Assembly: GCA_937136415.1 (NCBI GenBank)
Contig: CAKZOK010000140.1
Coordinates: forward strand, 1 to 64,000
Origin: an uncultured Cytophagales bacterium
GTDB taxonomy: Bacteria > Bacteroidota > Bacteroidia > Cytophagales > Bernardetiaceae
Reading direction: 5' to 3'
DNA length: 64,000 bases
A model generated the notes under the pieces. That model worked only from the letters and a program-made list of their open reading frames with translations. It did not search any database and was not told the origin of the DNA. The translations under genes and the position numbers were made by a program. The first letter of the stretch is position 1; each line of letters opens with the position of its first letter. Positions 9,278-18,537 of the stretch are shown here, piece by piece.

Positions 9278-10060
9278 ATGAAAATTCAATATTTTTTAAT
9301 TCCTTTTTTAGTCGTTTTTTCGGCTGCTTTTCTTACTTCTTGTAGTAGTTCGGAAAAAATTGTCAAAAATCCTGTTGATAATTATACTCGTGATTTGGAT
9401 AAGTACAAAACCTATTCGGTTCTTTTGCATGATATGGATTTGGACGAAAAAACATTTAGCAGTGACGTTTACAAACATCAATATAAATTCATCTTACCTG
9501 CAAAAGATACAACAGGTGGAAGGGTAGTGCGTGATTCTCTTTCTGGCTGGGTACAGGTTACAGAAAAGAACTTTAATAAAAACCTAGATAATATGGGAAT
9601 GGAACTTTTGTCTAAAAATGAAGATGGCAAAATTTCGAAAATTCCTTCTCCTCCTGGTTATAATAATTATGTAGGAAATCAGCGTTATGGTTCATGGCAA
9701 AGAAATAGTAGTGGGAGTAGTTTTTGGGCATTTTATGGTCAGTATGCTTTTATGAGTTCTATGTTAGGAATGGCAAGCAGCCGTCCTATTTATCGAAATT
9801 CATACAATGATTATAATCGTAATTATAGAGGTTCAAGACCTTATTACGGAACAACAACAGGAGGCAAGCGTGCCTATGGGTCGGGTTCGGCTTCTTCGCA
9901 ATCAATGAACTCAAAAAGTAGGTTCAAATCAAATGTTTCTAGTAAAGTTTCTCGTAGTGGTACAGGTTCTTATACTCGTTCTAGTGGTTCTTCTTCTCGC
10001 TCTAGTAGAAGTAGTGGTTCTTCTTCTCGTTCTCGCTCGTCTTCAAGTGGAGGGAAATAA
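9278..10060 (+). CDS. Lipoprotein with Ser/Arg-rich tail, unknown function
   Basis: A 260-aa protein with a lipoprotein signal (hydrophobic 5-18, lipobox LTSC, Cys22). The middle holds a folded-looking region (residues 35-130). The last 60 residues are almost only Ser, Gly and Arg (runs such as RSSGSSSRSSRSS), a basic low-complexity tail unusual for a lipoprotein. A Tyr/Asn/Arg-rich stretch (about 160-190) precedes it. It follows the DUF4178 gene and is closed by a strong terminator. The tail may bind an anionic surface, but that is a guess. Confidence 0.8.
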   Translation: MKIQYFLIPFLVVFSAAFLTSCSSSEKIVKNPVDNYTRDLDKYKTYSVLLHDMDLDEKTFSSDVYKHQYKFILPAKDTTGGRVVRDSLSGWVQVTEKNFNKNLDNMGMELLSKNEDGKISKIPSPPGYNNYVGNQRYGSWQRNSSGSSFWAFYGQYAFMSSMLGMASSRPIYRNSYNDYNRNYRGSRPYYGTTTGGKRAYGSGSASSQSMNSKSRFKSNVSSKVSRSGTGSYTRSSGSSSRSSRSSGSSSRSRSSSSGGK

Positions 10061-10097
10061 ATCTTCTATTTAGTTTATATTTAGATTTTTTATAATT

Positions 10098-10143
10098 AAA
10101 TCCTTTTCTAATTCAATAAGAAATTAGAAAGGGATTTTTTTTA
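10098..10143 (+). terminator. Rho-independent-type terminator
   Basis: The stem AAATCCTTTTCTAATT pairs imperfectly with AATTAGAAAGGGATTT (one bulge) across a short loop and is followed by a T run. It sits after the lipoprotein gene. Confidence 0.75.
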
Positions 10144-10148
10144 ATGCG

Positions 10149-10156
10149 TATATTTG
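10149..10156 (+). promoter_or_regulatory. Bacteroidota -7 box (TATATTTG) for tatC
   Basis: TATATTTG fits the TAnnTTTG -7 consensus, 45 bp upstream of the tatC ATG and just after the preceding terminator. No clear TTTG is seen 19 bp further upstream, so this is a partial match. Confidence 0.45.
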
Positions 10157-10201
10157 CATTTCCAAATAAGCAATAATTAAGAAGAATAAAGATAATATTC
10201 A

Positions 10202-11074
10202 ATGAATGATTCAGAAACAACAGTAGTAGAAAAAATAAACTCCTCTCTACCTATCTCTAATACAGGAAAAGAAATGGGGGTTTTAGACCATTTAGAAGAG
10301 TTACGTTGGCATGTAATCCGTGCTGTTTTGGCAATTTTAGTTTTTACAATCGTTGCTTTTGTAGCAAAAGATATTGTTTTTGGAAAAATTATTTTAGGTC
10401 CTTCTAAAAGTAATTTTTTTACCTACCAGTTTTTTTGTCAGCTTTCTAGCATTACTTGTATTGATAGTTTGCCTTTTATTTTGCAAAATCGTGTTATTAC
10501 TGGGCAATTTACTATGCACATTGCTGCTTCGATAGCCTTTGGATTTATGTGTGCATTCCCTTATGTTTTTTGGGAAATTTGGCGTTTTGTTGCTCCTGCA
10601 TTGTATAATGAAGAACGAAATATGGCAAGGGGAGCTACTTTTTTTGTTTCTCTTTTGTTTGCTATTGGTGTTTTCTTTGGTTATTTTCTGATTACGCCTC
10701 TCTCTATCAATTTCCTTTCTAATTATCAAGTTGATGCTACCATTCTCAATGAAATTGATATTTCTTCCTATGTAACAACAGTAGCCATGCTTACTTTGGG
10801 GTGTGGGCTTATGTTCCAACTTCCTGTTGTAGTGTTTTTTCTTTCTCAAGTAGGAATGGTTACGCCAGAGCTTATGAAAGCCTATCGAAAACATTCTATT
10901 GTTGTTATTTTATTTGCCTCAGCTCTCATTACACCTCCAGATGTAATTAGTCAGTGCTTAATTGGTATTCCAATTTGGATTTTGTATGAAATAAGTGTTC
11001 TTATTTCGGCTTCTATTCAGAAAAAAAGAAATCTTGCAATTAAAAAAGCAGAAAAATTAAGGCAAATGAATTAG
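10202..11074 (+). CDS. tatC: Sec-independent protein translocase TatC
   Basis: A 290-aa six-TM protein. The N-terminal signature DHLEELRWHVIRA (residues 28-40), containing the glutamate pair that binds the twin-arginine signal, is intact. The conserved FAFPYVFWEIWRFVAPALY-like block follows near residue 120. TatC is the signal-peptide receptor of the twin-arginine translocase in the inner membrane. The insertion SKSNFFTYQFFCQLSSITCIDSL between TM1 and TM2 is a lengthened periplasmic loop, as is common in Bacteroidota. No tatA/tatB is adjacent, also common in this phylum. Confidence 0.97.
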   Translation: MNDSETTVVEKINSSLPISNTGKEMGVLDHLEELRWHVIRAVLAILVFTIVAFVAKDIVFGKIILGPSKSNFFTYQFFCQLSSITCIDSLPFILQNRVITGQFTMHIAASIAFGFMCAFPYVFWEIWRFVAPALYNEERNMARGATFFVSLLFAIGVFFGYFLITPLSINFLSNYQVDATILNEIDISSYVTTVAMLTLGCGLMFQLPVVVFFLSQVGMVTPELMKAYRKHSIVVILFASALITPPDVISQCLIGIPIWILYEISVLISASIQKKRNLAIKKAEKLRQMN

Positions 11075-11083
11075 CAAAATACG

Positions 11084-11108
11084 ACTTTAAAAAATAGTAG
11101 GGTGCAAC
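11084..11108. repeat. Fragment of a dispersed palindromic element
   Basis: The 20-nt core ACTTTAAAAAATAGTAGGGT reappears exactly, inverted, at 63011-63030 in the long inverted-repeat element near the right end. Here only one arm is recognisable, so it is either a remnant or an independent short repeat. Confidence 0.5.
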
Positions 11109-11293
11109 AAAATATAATTCTTAGATATACAAATTAAATCTTATTTCTTAAATTTTAATTCGCTATTTATTAGTGATTTGTATTTGTAATCTATAATTGT
11201 TCCTTAGATATTTTTTTACTTTGAAGAAATTCCGTATTTTTAGATTCTTATTATCCTATATGACTAAAAACTTACTAATTTCTTTGCAACTCT

Positions 11294-14200
11294 ATGCACT
11301 TTTTTTCTCTCCTCAAAAAAAAATATAGTTTATTATATTCTATTGCCTTTGTTTTTTGTTGTTTTATATCATTTTCTATAAACGCTCAAAATGTTCGGTT
11401 TTCGGCTCTCACAACAGCAGAAGGACTCTCTCAAAATACAATTACTGCACTTACTCAAGACCAACAAGGATTTTTGTGGGTGGGTACATCAGATGGTTTG
11501 CATCGTTATGATGGTTATTCTTTCATAGATTACAAACATTTACCAAATGATTCTACATCACTTGTCGATAATTCAATTACCTCATTGGTAGAAGACAAAA
11601 AAGGAGATATTTGGATAGGAACAAAAAATGGAATTAGTAAATGGATACGAAATAAAAATATATTTGAGCAAGTAAAGTTTAATCAGACAGGAGCAATTTC
11701 GCATATAGAAATTAGAAGTTTATTTAAAGACAATAAAGATAATATTTGGATAGGTAGTAAGGAAGGATTAAGTCTTTATGAAGATAATAAAAATGAATGG
11801 ATTCATTTTGCAGCCAATAACCAAAAGCTAATTATGCTCAAAGATTTGCCTGTTTCAGTAATTACTCAAGATGGAAAAGGAAATATGTGGGTAGGTTCAG
11901 ATTCGCTGGGGCTTTATAAAATAACCTTAGCACAAACCAATGAACAAGTAAAATTTTTTGATGCAAAAAGTGGACTTGTAGATGCCAATATTACTTCGCT
12001 TGCCTCCGATGCAGTAGCTAACGTACTTTGGGTAGGCACTAAAAAAGGTTTACAGGCTCTTCATTTAGACAAACTCACTACTCAAAAAATAGAGGAGGAA
12101 GGCAAAAATAAAAAAGACACTAAATTATTTACTTCTTTTTTGAACAAACCAAATGACCAAAGTTCTCTTAGTGAAAATCATATTACAGGGCTTTTAGTAG
12201 ATAAAAGTGGAAACCTTTGGGTAGGAACAGCATCAGAAGGACTTAATAAATATCTCAATGCAAAGGCTGGGTTTATTCGTTATCAAAAAGATGTATATAA
12301 CCCATTTAGTTTGAGTGATAATACAGGGATTAGAGTATTATTTCAAGACCGTACAGGAATTTTTTGGTTTGGAACAGCACAAGGTGGATTAAATAAATAT
12401 GACCCAGAAAAAATTAAATTTAGATTATATCGCTCTACAAATGATTTAAGAAAGAACGGAATCCAAGACAATAATATTACTTGTTTTTTTAAAGACGATG
12501 ATGGAAAAACGTGGATAGGAACAAAAAAAGCAGGGCTTTTTAGATATAATCCAAAAATTGCAAATGGTTGGTTTACGCAATATTCTCGTTATTCGCACGG
12601 AATGCCAAGCGATGATGTAACAGGTGTTACACAAGATTTGTATGGAACAACTTGGTGCAGCACAAGAGATAGAGGAGTTGGGCGTTTCTCATATAGAAAT
12701 GGAAATTTGACAATTATTCAATACAAAAAACATTGGGAGGGATTGCCTTCTAGCCGAATTTCAAAATTATTTACAGACAAAAAAGGTGAAATTTGGGTGC
12801 TTACTTTTGAAGGAGATTTGTGTAAATATAATCGTTCCTTAAATGATTTTGAAGTAAAAGTAGAAGGAGAGCCTAGCCTTACAAATAATGAAATTGTTCT
12901 TTCAGCAAAATCAACAGCCAAAAATACGATTTGGGTAGGAACTCCGACAGGAGCGTATTTATATGATGTAGCTACTGAAAAAATTATCTTAGATAAAAGA
13001 AAAGACCTCAAAATTTGGGTAAGTGCCATTCAAGAAGTGGGAGATAGTAGTGTTTGGTTTAGTTCTATCAAAGGTTTAATTCGTTACTTGCCAAAGAAAG
13101 ATTCTTTAATTTATTTTTCAAGAAAGGACGGTTTGCCTACCAATATGATTTATTCTGTTATTTTGGGAGAAGACAAGAATTTATGGCTTTCTACAAATAA
13201 AGGAATTTCACGTTTTTCATTAGAAACATTAAAAGCAAAATCATACGATGAAACAAATGGCTTACAAGGGCAAGATTTTTTAGCAGGTTCTTATTATAAA
13301 AGTCAAAAAGGAGAACTGTTTTTTGGTGGAAAAGATGGATATAATGCCTTTTTTCCAACAGAAATAAAAGATAACCTGTTGCCTCCCCAACTTGCTTTTA
13401 CAGAAATAGAGATATTTTCCAAATCGCTTCCCTTTGTAGATTTTATTACTAGAGTAGAGAATCCATTGGATAGCTATATTCTGACAGCCGATAGTCTTAC
13501 TTTAGATTATGAAAAAACAGGCTTTTCTTTAGAGTTTGCTGCAATGCACTTTTCTGACCCCAAAAAAAATGCCTATGCTTACAAAATGGAAGGGCTAGAT
13601 GAGGAATGGACGTATGTAAATTCGGGACGAAGATTTGTAAATTATCCTACTTTGCCCTATGGAAATTATGTGTTTCGTATTAAAGCTGCAAACTCTGATG
13701 AAATTTGGAATGAAGAAGGAAAAGCTCTTTATATAAATGTTTCGACACCTGTTTGGGAACGTTTGTGGTTTAGAGTTTTGGGAGTATTTATGATTGTAGG
13801 AATTATTTCTACTTTTTATATAGCTAGAATTAGACGAAGTAAAAACCAACAAGCTCTCTTAGAATCTCAAGTAAAAGAACGCACAAAAGAGCTTGAAGAG
13901 AAAAATAAAAATATGACAGATAGTCTGCGTTATGCCGAAACTATTCAGAAGGCAATTTTGCCAACAGAAACAGAACTTAAAGAACATTTGCCCGAAGTAT
14001 TTACAGTCTATGAGCCTTTAGAATTAGTTTCTGGAGATTTTTATTGGTTCAAAAGTATGGGTGATATTGTGTATATTGCTGTTGCAGATTGTACAGGACA
14101 CGGAGTGCCAGGGGCATTTATGTCAATGATTGGAAGCTCACTTTTGAGTGATATGGTGCAGCAAAATCGAACATTAAAACCATGCGAAACATTAGAATTA

Positions 14201-14662
14201 TTAAATGCTAAAGTCAGAACATCACTTTCTCAACAAGACAATAGAAACAGTGATGGAATGGATATATGTTTGTGTAAAATTAATCTCAAAACTCATCAGG
14301 TTTGGTTTTCAGGTGCAAAACGTCCTCTTTATATTACCAAAAAAGATGGAACATTTAAAGAAATAAAAGGAGATAGAAAATCAATAGGAGGAAAAAAACG
14401 AGCAAAAGATGAAAAAATATTTACAACTACCCAAATTCAATTAGAAGGTGGAGATATGATTTATCTTACTTCAGATGGATATGCTGACCAACCCAATAAA
14501 GAGGGTAAAAAAATTGGCAGCCTACAACTACAAGACTTATTAAAAAACATTGCTCCTTTACCTGCTCAAAAACAAAAGCAAGAACTTACTGATATGTTGG
14601 CTGTGCATCAAGGAAATACAAAACAGCGTGATGATATTGCAATAATGGGAGTTAGGGTGTAA
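11294..14662 (+). CDS. Propeller / Y_Y_Y sensor with SpoIIE-type PP2C phosphatase
   Basis: A 1122-aa membrane sensor. Signal peptide (1-32, ending INAQ), then about a dozen two-component-regulator propeller blades with the recurring pattern (I/L)WIGT..GL..Y (about 35-690). A Y_Y_Y domain follows (about 715-815, ending NYVFRIKAANSDEIW), then one TM (about 830-850). A coiled coil (QALLESQVKERTKELEEKNK) leads into a SpoIIE-like serine phosphatase with SGDFYWF, VADCTGHGVPGAFMSMIG, SDGYAD and the C-terminal RDDIAI motifs, all metal ligands present. In most Bacteroidota hybrids this sensor front end drives a histidine kinase; here it drives a PP2C. It likely senses a periplasmic ligand and dephosphorylates an anti-sigma-antagonist-type partner, but no such partner is next to it. 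Confidence 0.93.
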   Translation: MHFFSLLKKKYSLLYSIAFVFCCFISFSINAQNVRFSALTTAEGLSQNTITALTQDQQGFLWVGTSDGLHRYDGYSFIDYKHLPNDSTSLVDNSITSLVEDKKGDIWIGTKNGISKWIRNKNIFEQVKFNQTGAISHIEIRSLFKDNKDNIWIGSKEGLSLYEDNKNEWIHFAANNQKLIMLKDLPVSVITQDGKGNMWVGSDSLGLYKITLAQTNEQVKFFDAKSGLVDANITSLASDAVANVLWVGTKKGLQALHLDKLTTQKIEEEGKNKKDTKLFTSFLNKPNDQSSLSENHITGLLVDKSGNLWVGTASEGLNKYLNAKAGFIRYQKDVYNPFSLSDNTGIRVLFQDRTGIFWFGTAQGGLNKYDPEKIKFRLYRSTNDLRKNGIQDNNITCFFKDDDGKTWIGTKKAGLFRYNPKIANGWFTQYSRYSHGMPSDDVTGVTQDLYGTTWCSTRDRGVGRFSYRNGNLTIIQYKKHWEGLPSSRISKLFTDKKGEIWVLTFEGDLCKYNRSLNDFEVKVEGEPSLTNNEIVLSAKSTAKNTIWVGTPTGAYLYDVATEKIILDKRKDLKIWVSAIQEVGDSSVWFSSIKGLIRYLPKKDSLIYFSRKDGLPTNMIYSVILGEDKNLWLSTNKGISRFSLETLKAKSYDETNGLQGQDFLAGSYYKSQKGELFFGGKDGYNAFFPTEIKDNLLPPQLAFTEIEIFSKSLPFVDFITRVENPLDSYILTADSLTLDYEKTGFSLEFAAMHFSDPKKNAYAYKMEGLDEEWTYVNSGRRFVNYPTLPYGNYVFRIKAANSDEIWNEEGKALYINVSTPVWERLWFRVLGVFMIVGIISTFYIARIRRSKNQQALLESQVKERTKELEEKNKNMTDSLRYAETIQKAILPTETELKEHLPEVFTVYEPLELVSGDFYWFKSMGDIVYIAVADCTGHGVPGAFMSMIGSSLLSDMVQQNRTLKPCETLELLNAKVRTSLSQQDNRNSDGMDICLCKINLKTHQVWFSGAKRPLYITKKDGTFKEIKGDRKSIGGKKRAKDEKIFTTTQIQLEGGDMIYLTSDGYADQPNKEGKKIGSLQLQDLLKNIAPLPAQKQKQELTDMLAVHQGNTKQRDDIAIMGVRV

Positions 14663-14877
14663 ATAAGAAGTTAGAAATAGATACAAAGAAATTTTATTTA
14701 TCTGTATTCAAAACCCTATCGATCCTACAAATCATTTATCAACTCACAATAATTACAAAAAAAATTACCAAAAACTAATTTTTTTAGCTAAATTTGTCTA
14801 ATTAAAAACCAAAATTCTAAATAAGTTAGCAAAGTGTTTTTTTTAAATATTGCTAATTATTTGATTTAGACAGGTTA

Positions 14878-14910
14878 CAATCGTAATTTTTAATTCGTAA
14901 TCCGTAATTG
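14878..14910 (-). repeat. Dispersed attacggattacgaatta repeat, copy 1
   Basis: Read on the minus strand this 33-bp block matches 22503-22535 at about 30 of 33 positions, sharing AATTACGGATTACGAATTAAA and ATTACGA. It ends 9 bp before the radA ATG, so it covers the radA 5' untranslated region. A weaker, shorter copy (gattacgaattgcgaat) is near 31926. Confidence 0.6.
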
Positions 14911-14919
14911 AAAAACTGT

Positions 14920-16305
14920 ATGGCTAAGAAAAAAGTAAAAACCTCTTATTTTTGTCAAGAATGTGGACACGAATCTGCCAAATGGATGGGAAAATGCTCC
15001 TCTTGCGAAGAATGGAATACCTATGTAGAAGAAGTTGTTGATAAAGGAGCAGCCAAAAATGATGTCAAAAAATTATGGCAAAGCGATAATCAAAGGCGAG
15101 CATCAAACAAACCAAAGAAATTATCTGAAATAGAAAAAACAGATTTTGCCAGAATCTCAACTCACGACGACGAACTCAATAGAGTTTTGGGAACAGGTTT
15201 GGTACAAGGTTCTTTAGTTTTGATTGGTGGAGAACCAGGGATTGGAAAATCTACATTGATGCTGCAAGTGGCGTTGGCTCTGAAAGACCACACCGTTTTG
15301 TATGTTTCTGGAGAGGAAAGCGAACAACAAATAAAACTCCGTGCCGAAAGATTAGATGCTTATTCTGAAAATTGTTTGGTCTTGAATGAAACAAATACAC
15401 AAAATATTTTTATTCAGATAGAACAATCCAAACCCGATGTTTTGATTATTGATTCTATCCAAACACTTCATACGGCGCATATTGAGTCGTCGGCTGGGAG
15501 CGTTTCGCAGGTGCGTGAATGCGCTGCCGAACTTTTGCGTTTTGCCAAAGAAACAGGAACGCCTGTTTTTCTTATCGGACATATTACAAAAGAGGGTTCA
15601 CTTGCAGGCCCTAAAGTTTTGGAACACATGGTTGATACTGTTTTGCAATTTGAAGGCGATAGGCACATGTCGTACAGGATTTTGCGTACTATCAAAAATC
15701 GTTTTGGCTCTACTTCCGAACTCGGAATTTATGAAATGCAATCTACTGGGCTTCGTGAAGTGAGCAATCCATCAGAGATTTTGATGTCGCAACGAGATGA
15801 AGTTATTGGAGGGATTACGATTGGTACAACCATGGAAGGAAATCGTCCTTTATTGATTGAGGTTCAGTCACTTGTAAGTATTGCAGCTTACGGAACGCCA
15901 CAGCGAAGTAGTACAGGTTTTGATGCCAAACGCTTGAATATGCTTTTGGCTGTTTTGGAAAAAAGAGGAGGTTTTAGACTAGGAACACAAGATGTTTTCT
16001 TGAATATTGCTGGTGGTTTTAAGATTGAAGACCCTGCTATTGATTTGGCTGTCTGTACCTCGCTTATTTCATCTTTGGAAAACTCTGCTATTAGTTCGGA
16101 TATTTGTTTTGCTGCCGAAGTGGGCTTGGGGGGAGAAATTAGAGCTGTTCAGCGCATAGAACAACGCATTTCGGAAGCCGAAAAATTAGGTTTTCGTCAG
16201 ATTGTCATTTCAAAATACAATGCAAAAGGATTGGATTTGAAAAAATTTAAGATTGAAGTGAAATTAGCCAAAACACTTGAAGATGTAATTAAATTGGTTT
16301 TTTAA
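14920..16305 (+). CDS. radA: DNA repair protein RadA (Sms)
   Basis: A 461-aa RecA-like ATPase that processes recombination intermediates. It has the N-terminal zinc finger with Cys12, 15, 26 and 29 (FCQECG...GKCSSC), Walker A GGEPGIGKST, the RadA-specific KNRFG motif (IKNRFGSTSELG) and a C-terminal Lon-protease-like domain. I chose the ATG giving MAKKKVKTSY; an in-frame TTG 12 bp upstream would add four residues and overlaps the dispersed repeat. It is monocistronic, with a bidirectional terminator shared with the convergent gene. The protein is complete and normal for the family. Confidence 0.97.
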   Translation: MAKKKVKTSYFCQECGHESAKWMGKCSSCEEWNTYVEEVVDKGAAKNDVKKLWQSDNQRRASNKPKKLSEIEKTDFARISTHDDELNRVLGTGLVQGSLVLIGGEPGIGKSTLMLQVALALKDHTVLYVSGEESEQQIKLRAERLDAYSENCLVLNETNTQNIFIQIEQSKPDVLIIDSIQTLHTAHIESSAGSVSQVRECAAELLRFAKETGTPVFLIGHITKEGSLAGPKVLEHMVDTVLQFEGDRHMSYRILRTIKNRFGSTSELGIYEMQSTGLREVSNPSEILMSQRDEVIGGITIGTTMEGNRPLLIEVQSLVSIAAYGTPQRSSTGFDAKRLNMLLAVLEKRGGFRLGTQDVFLNIAGGFKIEDPAIDLAVCTSLISSLENSAISSDICFAAEVGLGGEIRAVQRIEQRISEAEKLGFRQIVISKYNAKGLDLKKFKIEVKLAKTLEDVIKLVF

Positions 16306-16330
16306 GCGAAATAATTTCAATTCTATACAT

Positions 16331-16364
16331 AAAGGCTGACCTAATTTGTTTTAGACCAGCCTTT
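16331..16364. terminator. Bidirectional terminator hairpin
   Basis: AAAGGCTG (16331-16338) pairs with CAGCCTTT (16357-16364), with an inner partial stem, between the convergent radA and DUF4476 genes. A T run follows on the plus strand. Confidence 0.7.
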
Positions 16365-16378
16365 ATTTTTTAATTTCT

Positions 16379-17332
16379 CTACATATCCTCCATTATTTGT
16401 TCCATTGCTGATTTTTTACAAGTAATATTTTTTCTTTTTAAGAATCTAGTTAAACTAGCTTTGTAAGTGGAATGAACTAAAGCACTCTTAACAGAACAAT
16501 AATTTTCTGTATCTACAGTTCTAGAGAAGGCAAATTTTGCAAAAAGAACTTGTTCATCTGGAAAACTAATAACTTCAATAATATCTACGACTTGATTAAC
16601 AGAAAGGCAGGATTCTTTTAGTGAATGTTTGGCACGGCTTAGTTTGTCGTCAGCCATATGTCCTTCCGAAATATAATCTACCAATTCTTCAAATTCTGAA
16701 TCATTTAAAGACGATGAAGTACATGAAGAAGTGGGTGTTGTTGTTTCTTCATTAATTTTGTCTGAAATAATTCTATCATCATCTTTTTCATCATGTTTAT
16801 TATCTTCATTGCTTTCATTATTTATATTTTCATCATCTAAAGTTCTATGTTTTGTACGTTTTCTGTCTGTTTTCTCATGCTGATAAAGGCTTTGAAGTTT
16901 CTTTTTTTCTTGCTCATCTTCCAAATAAGCCTCTACACTAGAAAACTTTTCTTTATCTATTGTGCGTCCATAAGCAAAACGTGCAAACTCAAACCTATCC
17001 GAAGCAGGAATATAATCAATCATAGAAACAACTTGATAAACACTAATACATTGATTTGATTTTCGTATAGTTTTCTTTGCTGCATCTAGTTTATTATTAT
17101 CAAACCAAGTACCATCTAAATTTTCCAAAACATCATCAAGGTCGGTATTTGTCATGATACTTTCACAGCCCATTTCAGCTTTTAATAAAGCTAGATTTGT
17201 TTCTTCTAAGTTTTTTGCGAATTTTTCACCATCAAAATCAATGGTTACTTCTTCTCCGTTTTCACTGCTTCGAATTGTACAAGAAAACAAACAAAAGGAT
17301 AAAGCAAAAGCGCACAAGATAAATTTTATCAT
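16379..17332 (-). CDS. Lipoprotein with two DUF4476 repeats
   Basis: A 317-aa protein with a lipobox (LFSC, Cys18). It carries two copies of the roughly 95-residue DUF4476-like helical repeat (about 55-150 and 210-300). Both share the frame ...L(D/S)xAKxxx(R/K)xSxxCxSVxQVVxxIxxI...(F)AKFAxxRTxDxExxxSV. They are separated by a highly acidic and basic linker (HEKTDRKRTKHRTLDDENINN region). Two Cys per repeat may form disulfides. The domain is common in Bacteroidota surface proteins; its function is unknown. It is a single gene, convergent with radA. Confidence 0.85.
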   Translation of the reverse strand: MIKFILCAFALSFCLFSCTIRSSENGEEVTIDFDGEKFAKNLEETNLALLKAEMGCESIMTNTDLDDVLENLDGTWFDNNKLDAAKKTIRKSNQCISVYQVVSMIDYIPASDRFEFARFAYGRTIDKEKFSSVEAYLEDEQEKKKLQSLYQHEKTDRKRTKHRTLDDENINNESNEDNKHDEKDDDRIISDKINEETTTPTSSCTSSSLNDSEFEELVDYISEGHMADDKLSRAKHSLKESCLSVNQVVDIIEVISFPDEQVLFAKFAFSRTVDTENYCSVKSALVHSTYKASLTRFLKRKNITCKKSAMEQIMEDM

Positions 17333-17497
17333 TATTATGTAGTAAAGTGATTGAAATGAATTTCATATGCAAGATATATAAAAAAAGGTAACAAGCAAGC
17401 ATATTTTTCATGAAGGTAGCATTCAACTGTATAAAACACTCATTTTATTACATAGACAGTTTTTTATTTTATACTCAAACAAAACTAATTTTCAATT

Positions 17498-18463
17498 ATG
17501 CAAAAAAAAACATGGCTCTACCTAATAACATTCTTATCTATTTTTATTTCCTGCAACTCTCAAGACAATAAAAATACAGAGAGTAAAAATATTGTACAAG
17601 ATTCTACAAAACTAATTCAAAATGAAATTGATTCTATTGAGCTAATTTCTAATGATTTTCCAAAAATAGATACAAAAAAAATCCCTCCTTATGTAGAATT
17701 AAGTAGGGATAGTATCAAAAATGTACTTGCTCAAAAGGTACAGAATAATCAGCCTTTGTTTGTGCATATTTTTGTTCCTCTGTGTGATAATGAAAATCAG
17801 GGCATTGTTCCTGTCAATAAACCTTTAGGAGATGGACAAAATTTAAGAACAAATCTATATTGGGGAGCAGGCTATGGCATCAAAACGCATTTTAAACGAT
17901 TGAAAGAATGGACACTTTTGAGTAGTCAATTAGATATAGATTCAATAGTTTTGGAACGTGTCATCTTTAAAAAAAAATACCCAAATGGAGCGACTGTTTT
18001 TTTGGTAGCTGATGCTTATCGTGGAGATAAAATGCATGAATGCTTGACTAACTATTTTGCTTCTTTAGCAGGAGTAAAAAAAGAATTATTGAAAATAGAT
18101 GAAAAAAATGAAATAAAAGCCTTCGGAAAAGCTGATTTAATTGCCTTTAATGGACACAATGGATTGATGGATTCTTATGCAGACCTTTTTCTAAATCAAG
18201 ATAATCGAATGCGTGATGCTGTTTCGATTGCTTGTGCTTCTCATGAGTTTTTTCGCAAACATCTTAATGTTGCTAGAGCTTATCCACTTCTAACTACTAC
18301 CAATTTGCTCGCCCCCGAAGCCTATGGAATGGAAGCCGTGATTGACTCTTGGGCAATGTTAGAAGATGGAAAAACAATCCGTAAAAAAGTAGGAGCAATG
18401 TATCACAAAATCCATAAGTGTGGAATAAAAGGAGCTACAAACCTTTTTCACACAGGTTGGTAG
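17498..18463 (+). CDS. Lipoprotein with possible caspase/gingipain-like His-Cys pair
   Basis: A 321-aa protein with a lipoprotein signal (FISC, Cys19). After an acidic linker the main domain (about 65-321) has alternating strand/helix segments. It has a His-Gly-type motif FNGHNG (around residue 215) and, some 30 residues later, a strand ending ACAS (around 246). That spacing of His and Cys after hydrophobic strands recalls clan CD peptidases (caspase, gingipain, CHAT). I could not identify the family, so the peptidase idea is inference only. It is a single gene, divergent from the DUF4476 lipoprotein. Confidence 0.75.
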   Translation: MQKKTWLYLITFLSIFISCNSQDNKNTESKNIVQDSTKLIQNEIDSIELISNDFPKIDTKKIPPYVELSRDSIKNVLAQKVQNNQPLFVHIFVPLCDNENQGIVPVNKPLGDGQNLRTNLYWGAGYGIKTHFKRLKEWTLLSSQLDIDSIVLERVIFKKKYPNGATVFLVADAYRGDKMHECLTNYFASLAGVKKELLKIDEKNEIKAFGKADLIAFNGHNGLMDSYADLFLNQDNRMRDAVSIACASHEFFRKHLNVARAYPLLTTTNLLAPEAYGMEAVIDSWAMLEDGKTIRKKVGAMYHKIHKCGIKGATNLFHTGW

Positions 18464-18497
18464 CTTTTTTTGTATTTTTTTTATAAAAAAATTGGAT

Positions 18498-18505
18498 TAT
18501 ATTTG
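18498..18505 (+). promoter_or_regulatory. Bacteroidota -7 box (TATATTTG)
   Basis: TATATTTG matches TAnnTTTG 32 bp upstream of the ATG at 18538. The expected -33 TTTG with 19-bp spacing is not clear. Confidence 0.4.
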
Positions 18506-18537
18506 CATTATCAAACAATCACTTACTTATACTTTTA

